DNA from: Pseudomonadota bacterium
GTDB taxonomy: Bacteria; Pseudomonadota; Alphaproteobacteria; Reyranellales; Reyranellaceae
Direction: 5' to 3'
Assembly (NCBI GenBank): GCA_018242505.1
Contig: JAFEBU010000017.1
Span: forward strand, 62,001 to 126,000
DNA: 64,000 nucleotides
Position numbers and translations under genes: made by a program. The notes beneath the pieces are model-generated. The model saw only the letters and a list, made by a program, of their open reading frames with translations, was not told the origin of the DNA and did not search any database. Below are positions 59,155 to 64,000 of this stretch, piece by piece (the first letter of the stretch is position 1; every line of letters starts with the position of its first letter).

Positions 59155-59887
59155 GGGCACGCTCCCGGTCGGCCTCGTCCATGCGCTTCAGTTCCGCGGC
59201 GAGGATGGGCACACCAAGATTGCAGGCCTGAACGCCCTGCACGACGCAGAGCTTCAGCACCTCCATGACTTCCTCGACTGTCGCGCCGGCCTTGAGCGCA
59301 CCCCTGATGTGGCGACGCGTGCCCGGCGCGTACATGTGCGTATAGGAGGCATCGAAGGCGATGCTCAGCAGCTCGACCTCCTTGGCCGTGAATGTTTTGC
59401 TGGCATAGATGCCGACCCCGGTCGCCATGAACTCGTCCGTCCAGGCCGCATCGAGCTCGAAGAACGGGTCCCAGGCCGTGTTCCATTGTCCTGCCGCCCG
59501 CATCCCGTCGCAGGCCGGAGTCGGTCCAACGACCTTCTGCGAGGGCCTTGCACCGGCAGCCTCCGCCTCCTCCAGCAGGATCGGCGCCCCAAGACTGCAG
59601 GAATGGATCGACATCACGGACGCCATCTTCAGGACCATGAGGATTTCGTTCCTGGTCGCGCCTGCAGCGAGAGCGGCGCGGATATGGCGTCGCGTGCCGT
59701 CCGGATCGAGATTGGTGCAAGCCGCATTGAGGCCTACGCCCACCAGCTCGATGAACTTGCGCGGCAGGACGCCATGAACCCAAGGATCAGTGGTCATGGT
59801 CCTGCAGATGGTGGCCCAGGCCGGATCCCATGCGTGCAATTGTTCGAGGGCCGCGTCCCAAGGCCCGGTTTCCATACCCGTCTGCAT
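59147..59887 (-). CDS. Tandem carboxymuconolactone decarboxylase-domain protein
   Basis: The 246-residue product is two copies of the CMD helical domain. Each has the pattern KFIELVGVGLNAACTNLDPDGTRRHIRAALAAGATRNEILMVLKM and ELLSIAFDASYTHMYAPGTRRHIRGALKAGATVEEVMEVLKL. The redox CxxC of AhpD is absent, so peroxidase-type activity is unlikely; decarboxylase-like or structural roles remain. It lies between the BKACE gene and the membrane protein gene. Confidence 0.85.
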   Translation of the reverse strand: MQTGMETGPWDAALEQLHAWDPAWATICRTMTTDPWVHGVLPRKFIELVGVGLNAACTNLDPDGTRRHIRAALAAGATRNEILMVLKMASVMSIHSCSLGAPILLEEAEAAGARPSQKVVGPTPACDGMRAAGQWNTAWDPFFELDAAWTDEFMATGVGIYASKTFTAKEVELLSIAFDASYTHMYAPGTRRHIRGALKAGATVEEVMEVLKLCVVQGVQACNLGVPILAAELKRMDEADRERAHE

Positions 59888-59974
59888 GCTGTTCCCTTTG
59901 GCCGTCAGATAGTGTTTGCGGTGCAGGCCGCGGTACCACGGACCCTGAAGGCCCGAGGCACCACGCGGCGATTG

Positions 59975-61087
59975 CTACAGGACGCTGACGGGACTGGTCC
60001 GTGCCTCCGTTGGCCTGGGCAGACGCCCGTCAGTGTCGTAGGTGAGGAAGCCCTTGTAGCCTTCCGGTCGGTTGGGCGGCAGGCCCAGCTTGAACAGCGT
60101 TTCCTCGACCGTGTCGTACCAGACGCCGATCTGCATCATTTTGCGGGCCTCGTCCGCAGTGGCGACCTTGCGGCCGAACTGCTCCGACATCTTCACGGCC
60201 CACTCGATCTGCTTCACCGTCGACCAGCGCTGCCTTCGCGCATCCCAGATGTTGTCCTCGTTCCCCACCCGGACATGAGTGCCAAGAATGATGGCAAGGT
60301 TCTGGATCGCGATGTTGCCGCGCATGCTGCTCCAGAACGTGACACTGGAAGCACCATGCGGCGTGCGACGAAGCATCTCCATCCAGTCGAAGGGATTGCG
60401 GCCCATCGAGCCGCCGCCGTAGCCGCAAAGGGCCACGTTCATCGGCCCCATGTAGACGCCGGAGCGAATCAGCCGCTCGATGATCTCGAGTTGATGAACG
60501 TGGCCGGGCACGAAGTAGGGTTGTATCCCATGAGCGCGCAGCCGCTTGAGGTGCTCGATGTAGAATTTCGATGTCGAATCCACGACCATGTCGGCCCACG
60601 CCGCCTGGACCTTGGGATCGTCGAGATGCGTTCCCTTGGCATCGCCCGGAATGAACGCCTGGGTAACGTCCCACAACGTGGTACCGGTGGTGATCGTGAC
60701 GCAATCCGGCTTGGGATCGAGCTCGGTGAGCATGTGGCGCGTGTCGTAGTCGAGCCACTTGGCCTTCGCTTCTGCGGTATGAGGCGAGAAGGAGATCGAG
60801 CCCCCGACCTGCAGGATCATCTTGGGCACCGCCTCGCGGAGACGGGCGAGGAGATAGTTGTATTCCTCGAAGTTGCTTGAACCCTGACCGGTCTTGGGGT
60901 CGCGCACATGGACATGCAGCATCGTGGCGCCGGCATTGTAGCAATCCACGGCAATCTGGACCTGTTGATCCCAGGTCAGGGGCAGCTCCTCGACATCGCC
61001 GGGAAGCCACTCCGGGCCGTAAGGCGCCGCCGTGATGATGAGCGGCTGCATATTCTCGGGAAACAGCGAATCGTCCGTAAAATACAT
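59975..61087 (-). CDS. BKACE (DUF849, 3-keto-5-aminohexanoate cleavage) family enzyme
   Basis: The 370-residue TIM-barrel enzyme shows TMLHVHVRDPKTGQGSSN (Zn-binding HVHxRD), then FVPGHVHQLEIIERLI and MRGNIAIQNLAIILGTHVRVGNEDN, as in BKACE enzymes. They condense a beta-keto acid with acetyl-CoA to give acetoacetate and a CoA ester. The exact beta-keto acid is not predictable by eye. It is first of a three-gene operon and divergent from an AraC regulator. Confidence 0.9.
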   Translation of the reverse strand: MYFTDDSLFPENMQPLIITAAPYGPEWLPGDVEELPLTWDQQVQIAVDCYNAGATMLHVHVRDPKTGQGSSNFEEYNYLLARLREAVPKMILQVGGSISFSPHTAEAKAKWLDYDTRHMLTELDPKPDCVTITTGTTLWDVTQAFIPGDAKGTHLDDPKVQAAWADMVVDSTSKFYIEHLKRLRAHGIQPYFVPGHVHQLEIIERLIRSGVYMGPMNVALCGYGGGSMGRNPFDWMEMLRRTPHGASSVTFWSSMRGNIAIQNLAIILGTHVRVGNEDNIWDARRQRWSTVKQIEWAVKMSEQFGRKVATADEARKMMQIGVWYDTVEETLFKLGLPPNRPEGYKGFLTYDTDGRLPRPTEARTSPVSVL

Positions 61088-61107
61088 GAAAACCTCTCTC
61101 GCATGCC

Positions 61108-62220
61108 TTGATCACGCGAAAGGCAACCACATTGACGGCGGGAGGGTTTGACATACATGGGCAAACCTTTGGACAATTGGGGACACGGCCCCAGAACTTG
61201 CCACCGACCGCCTCCACGACCGAACTGATCCGCGCCGCCAGCCTGACGGCCTTCCCGGAAACCGCGCGGTCATTTGGCCTGAAACCGGAATCCCTGCTCT
61301 CCGAGGTCGGTATCGACCGGCGTGCGCTGGACGATCCCGAAATGCGCATCTCCGCACCCGTCTTCGGCCGGCTCCTCGAACTGGCGGCTCGGCAGTCGAA
61401 AGCCGAGGCGTTCGGGCTGCACATGGCCGAAACACGGAGCATTGTGATCCTGGGACCGATCGGCTTGCTGCTTCGCGAGGAACCGACGGTGCGCCATGCG
61501 CTCCGGTCGCTGGCCAAATACCTTTTCCTGCACAACGAGGTGCTTGCGTTGCACCTCGACGAAGTCGAAGACCAAGCTGTCGTGAGCCTGGAGATCCACC
61601 TCGCCAGGCAAATGCCGTTCCGGCAGGGTGTCGAGCTCAGCATCGCGGTTCTTTATCGCATCTTGCAGTCCCTGATCGGCCCGACGTGGCAGCCCATCGT
61701 CTGCCTCTCGCACGAACCGCCGGCACGCCGTGACGTGCACCACCGCGTGCTCGGGCTGCGAGTGGATTTCCGCTGCAACTACAACGGAATGATCTTTCCC
61801 GCGCGGGACCTCGACCGGCCCCTGCCCGGAGCCAGTCCAATATTCGCCGAACATGCGCGGCGTTATCTGGAATCCATGGCCAACAGGACCGGTGCAACGC
61901 TCGAGGCCAAGGTGCGCGAACTGGTCCGTGCGCAGCTTTCGTCCGGCCGCTGCACGGTCGACCGCCTGGCCCATCAAATCGGCTGCGATCGTCGCACACT
62001 ACATCGCAGGCTCGCGCTGGAGCAGGTCACCTTCGACGCGATCCTGCACTCCGTGCGCGGCGAACTCGCCGTGCGGCTGTTGCAAAATCGACGGGCCAAC
62101 CTCGCTTCGACTGCGGACATGCTCGGCTTCTCCAGCACCAGCGCCTTTTCCCGCTGGTTCCTCGATCGCTTCGGCACGCGGCCATCGGAATGGCGAAAGC
62201 AGTCCCTGCATTCCGGCTGA
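61108..62220 (+). CDS. AraC-family regulator with Arabinose_bd-type sensor domain
   Basis: The product (up to 370 residues) has an N-terminal OruR/ArgR-like sensor domain (LLELAARQSKAEAFGLHMAE, LGPIGLLLREEPTVRHAL, FSIAVL-like strands). A C-terminal AraC helix-turn-helix follows (TVDRLAHQIGCDRRTLHRRLA, LASTADMLGFSSTSAFSRWFLDRFGTRPSEWR). It probably activates the divergent BKACE operon. The start is uncertain: TTG 61108 is the first possible codon, only 21 bases from the BKACE start, and a later TTG such as the one near 61195 is likely. Confidence 0.85.
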   Translation: MITRKATTLTAGGFDIHGQTFGQLGTRPQNLPPTASTTELIRAASLTAFPETARSFGLKPESLLSEVGIDRRALDDPEMRISAPVFGRLLELAARQSKAEAFGLHMAETRSIVILGPIGLLLREEPTVRHALRSLAKYLFLHNEVLALHLDEVEDQAVVSLEIHLARQMPFRQGVELSIAVLYRILQSLIGPTWQPIVCLSHEPPARRDVHHRVLGLRVDFRCNYNGMIFPARDLDRPLPGASPIFAEHARRYLESMANRTGATLEAKVRELVRAQLSSGRCTVDRLAHQIGCDRRTLHRRLALEQVTFDAILHSVRGELAVRLLQNRRANLASTADMLGFSSTSAFSRWFLDRFGTRPSEWRKQSLHSG

Positions 62221-62580
62221 CGCCTTCGATGCTGACGCCTTCGATGTAGGAGAGTCTCGAAGGGCAAGCCTCGACCGACCGGCGCCAGGCACCTGATACC
62301 ACGCTTCGCCGGCGACCGCGAAACAGACGAAACGCAAATGGCCCGCCGCGACATCAACGAGTCACGGGAGCGGCGTGAGGATGGATGGTCGGCACAGATG
62401 TTGCCGGCATCGTAGGACACATCGCGGCAGGCGAATTTCCTGCCATCAGGACACTGTCATCTCGAGCGTAGCAAGTGAAGCCGCGGGCGCACCCGTAAGC
62501 GCCTATCGGCGAGTCATGCCCTGCGATTCTACCTGTGATTGGAGAAAGGACTTCATTTCAACCCAGAGAGTGAGGACAAA
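62221..62580. other. Gap without a recognisable gene
   Basis: Just after the AraC stop, CTGACGCCTTCGATG occurs twice in tandem (62218-62247). The rest shows no convincing coding frame. The last 60 bases presumably hold the promoter of the propeller gene. Confidence 0.5.
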
Positions 62581-64000
62581 ATGCTGTATTTCCAAGGGAC
62601 CGATAATAAGCTGTGGGGCCTCAACGTCGACGGCACCGGGGGCATCAACCTCGGCGGATACAAGACGAGCTCCACGCCCGTCGCTTTCGGCTCGAACCTG
62701 TATTTCCAGGGGACCGACCACAAGCTCTGGAAGACGAACCTCGACGGCTCGCACGGCGTCGATCTCGGCGGCTACGCCACCAGCTCCACGCCGTTCCTGA
62801 CCAGCAGCCACATCTATTTCCAGGGCACCGACGACAAGCTGTGGCAGGTCGCGCTGGACGGCAGCGGCGGCGCCAACCTCGGCGGCTACAAGACGAAATC
62901 CATGCCGTACGTTTTCGGCGAGTACGTCTATTTCCAGGGCACCGACGACAAGCTCTGGCGCGTCCTCCTGGACGGCACCCAGGGCATCAATCTCGGCGGC
63001 TACAAGACCGCTTCGACGCCGTTCGTCACGGCGCAGCATGTCTACTTCCGCGGCACCGACAACAAGCTGTGGCAGACCAACATCGACGGCACGCACGGCG
63101 TCCATCTCGGCGGCTACGACACCAACTCGATGCCCTTCGTCACGGCGAGCAACGTCTACTTCCAGGGCACCGACAACAAGCTCTGGCGCATCAACCTCGA
63201 CGGCAACGGCGGGACCAACCTGGGCGGATACAAGACCAAGTCGTCGCCGGTCGTCGGCAACGGCTATGTCTTCTTCCAGGGAACCGACAACGCCCTCTGG
63301 CGCCTCAACCTCGACGGCTCGCATGGCGTCCATCTCGGCAATTTCAACACCGCCTCGACGCCGTTCGTCGTCGATCCGGCCAACCAGCCGATAGGCGGGT
63401 CCCTGTTGCCGCGATACTTCGTGTTGACCACGGTCTACTCGCCGCCGGGCACCGACGCAGGCGCCGCCAACTCGGGCAGCGGCACATCGTCCGTCGACTA
63501 CGGCAGCAGCAGCAGCACCGGCACCACGACGACAACCGCCAGCTCGTTCCAGGACAGCGTGAGCGTCAGTGTCGGCATCGGTGGCGGCGACAAGGACATC
63601 GGCGGCCTGGGCGCCGACTTCAGCTATACCAAGGCGACGTCCGATTCCGTATCGGTCGAGGTCAAGAAGACCGCGAGCTTCGACATCAAGGTGCCCGGCC
63701 CGGCGGCGAACGGGATCGATCACAGCCGTGACCGCTTCTATCTCTGGCTCAACCCGATGGTGAATGTCACGATCGATCCCCAGAACAACCTGGCCTGGGA
63801 ACTCGGCGTCAACGGGCCGACGATGATCATCCAGTATGTCGAGGTGGGCTGGCTGCAGAACCCGTCGACCATGCAGCCGGGCGTCAGGGCCCTGCTCGAC
63901 AGGGCCGGGCTCACCGCCGACGACTACCGGGATATCCTGGCCCTCAATCCGTTCGCCTCGGGAGCCAGGACGATCGATCCCAATCGATTCGTCCCCTTGC
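62581..64000 (+). CDS. Seven-repeat beta-propeller protein with a pore-toxin-like C-terminal part (partial)
   Basis: The frame starts at ATG 62581 (GAGG six bases upstream) and runs off the window after 473 codons. Residues 2-267 are seven near-identical 38-residue repeats of the form VYFQGTDNKLWRINLDG, then GTNLGGYKTxSTPFV, without linkers, fitting a seven-bladed lectin-like propeller. After a short linker comes an unrelated region (about 270-473). It has a Ser/Thr-rich alternating stretch (SSSSTGTTTTTASSFQ, DSVSVSVGIGGG) like the membrane hairpin of beta-pore-forming toxins, then strands around YLWLNPMVNVTID. No signal peptide is present. Confidence 0.75.
   Translation, partial: MLYFQGTDNKLWGLNVDGTGGINLGGYKTSSTPVAFGSNLYFQGTDHKLWKTNLDGSHGVDLGGYATSSTPFLTSSHIYFQGTDDKLWQVALDGSGGANLGGYKTKSMPYVFGEYVYFQGTDDKLWRVLLDGTQGINLGGYKTASTPFVTAQHVYFRGTDNKLWQTNIDGTHGVHLGGYDTNSMPFVTASNVYFQGTDNKLWRINLDGNGGTNLGGYKTKSSPVVGNGYVFFQGTDNALWRLNLDGSHGVHLGNFNTASTPFVVDPANQPIGGSLLPRYFVLTTVYSPPGTDAGAANSGSGTSSVDYGSSSSTGTTTTTASSFQDSVSVSVGIGGGDKDIGGLGADFSYTKATSDSVSVEVKKTASFDIKVPGPAANGIDHSRDRFYLWLNPMVNVTIDPQNNLAWELGVNGPTMIIQYVEVGWLQNPSTMQPGVRALLDRAGLTADDYRDILALNPFASGARTIDPNRFVPL

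Noticed and set aside
62695..62712. NLYFQG string resembling a TEV protease site, suggesting vector sequence
   Set aside because: It is part of the natural repeat, where YFQGTD recurs in most of the blades; the surrounding sequence is not vector-like.

Overview
The window is high-GC DNA with the codon bias, ribosome binding sites and gene families of a soil- or water-dwelling alphaproteobacterium (Bradyrhizobium- or Reyranella-like). Supporting families are PsiF-repeat protein, DUF534-type binding protein, TTC38-like TPR protein, BKACE enzyme, GlxA regulator, MAPEG, DedA and AqpZ. That placement is inferred from gene families only. No rRNA, tRNA, CRISPR array, integrase or transposase was recognised.

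Layout. 0-3.7 kb: TPR protein, then a molybdate-flavoured trio (Mop/TOBE, TrmO-like, binding protein). 3.8-9.8 kb: LysR/MFS pair, cupin, binding protein, small proteins. 9.9-17.8 kb: PAP2 enzyme, TMEM175-type channel, aquaporin, DedA, NDH-2. 17.8-20.7 kb: decayed genes, MORN protein, aldehyde dehydrogenase. 20.9-21.4 kb: nucleotidyltransferase-like two-gene module. 21.5-27.9 kb: patatin lipoprotein and a catabolic operon (ABC transporter, RidA, amidohydrolase) with a divergent IclR regulator. 27.9-31 kb: FkbM methyltransferase and a fusion of a cyclic-nucleotide-binding domain to a secretion-adaptor-like protein. 31-32.3 kb: ArsR/SRPBCC pair. 32.4-36.8 kb: four-gene signalling operon (coiled coil, roadblock-OmpA, Ras-like GTPase, class III cyclase). 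37.2 kb: lasso-peptide-like precursor. 38-45.6 kb: small proteins, GlxA regulator with dienelactone hydrolase, MAPEG, Baeyer-Villiger monooxygenase. 45.7-48.7 kb: AT-richer accessory island with an orphan antitoxin-like gene and a Fic module. 48.7-54.2 kb: GFA protein, MarR-EmrAB efflux operon, beta-propeller lipoprotein. 54.3-56 kb: two decayed genes with tandem duplications. 56.2-62.2 kb: SodC, response regulator, LLM oxidoreductase, and a BKACE/carboxymuconolactone operon with a divergent AraC regulator. 62.6 kb to the end: start of a seven-repeat propeller protein with a pore-toxin-like tail.

The strongest candidates for undescribed biology are these. (1) Three intergenic copies of a structured, terminator-ended RNA on the minus strand, with apparently compensatory stem changes. 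(2) The coiled coil/roadblock-OmpA/GTPase/cyclase operon, whose first two proteins share a short motif. (3) The propeller plus pore-toxin-like protein at the right edge. (4) An orphan lasso-type precursor. (5) A strong local tendency for small genes to be frameshifted and to carry short tandem duplications.
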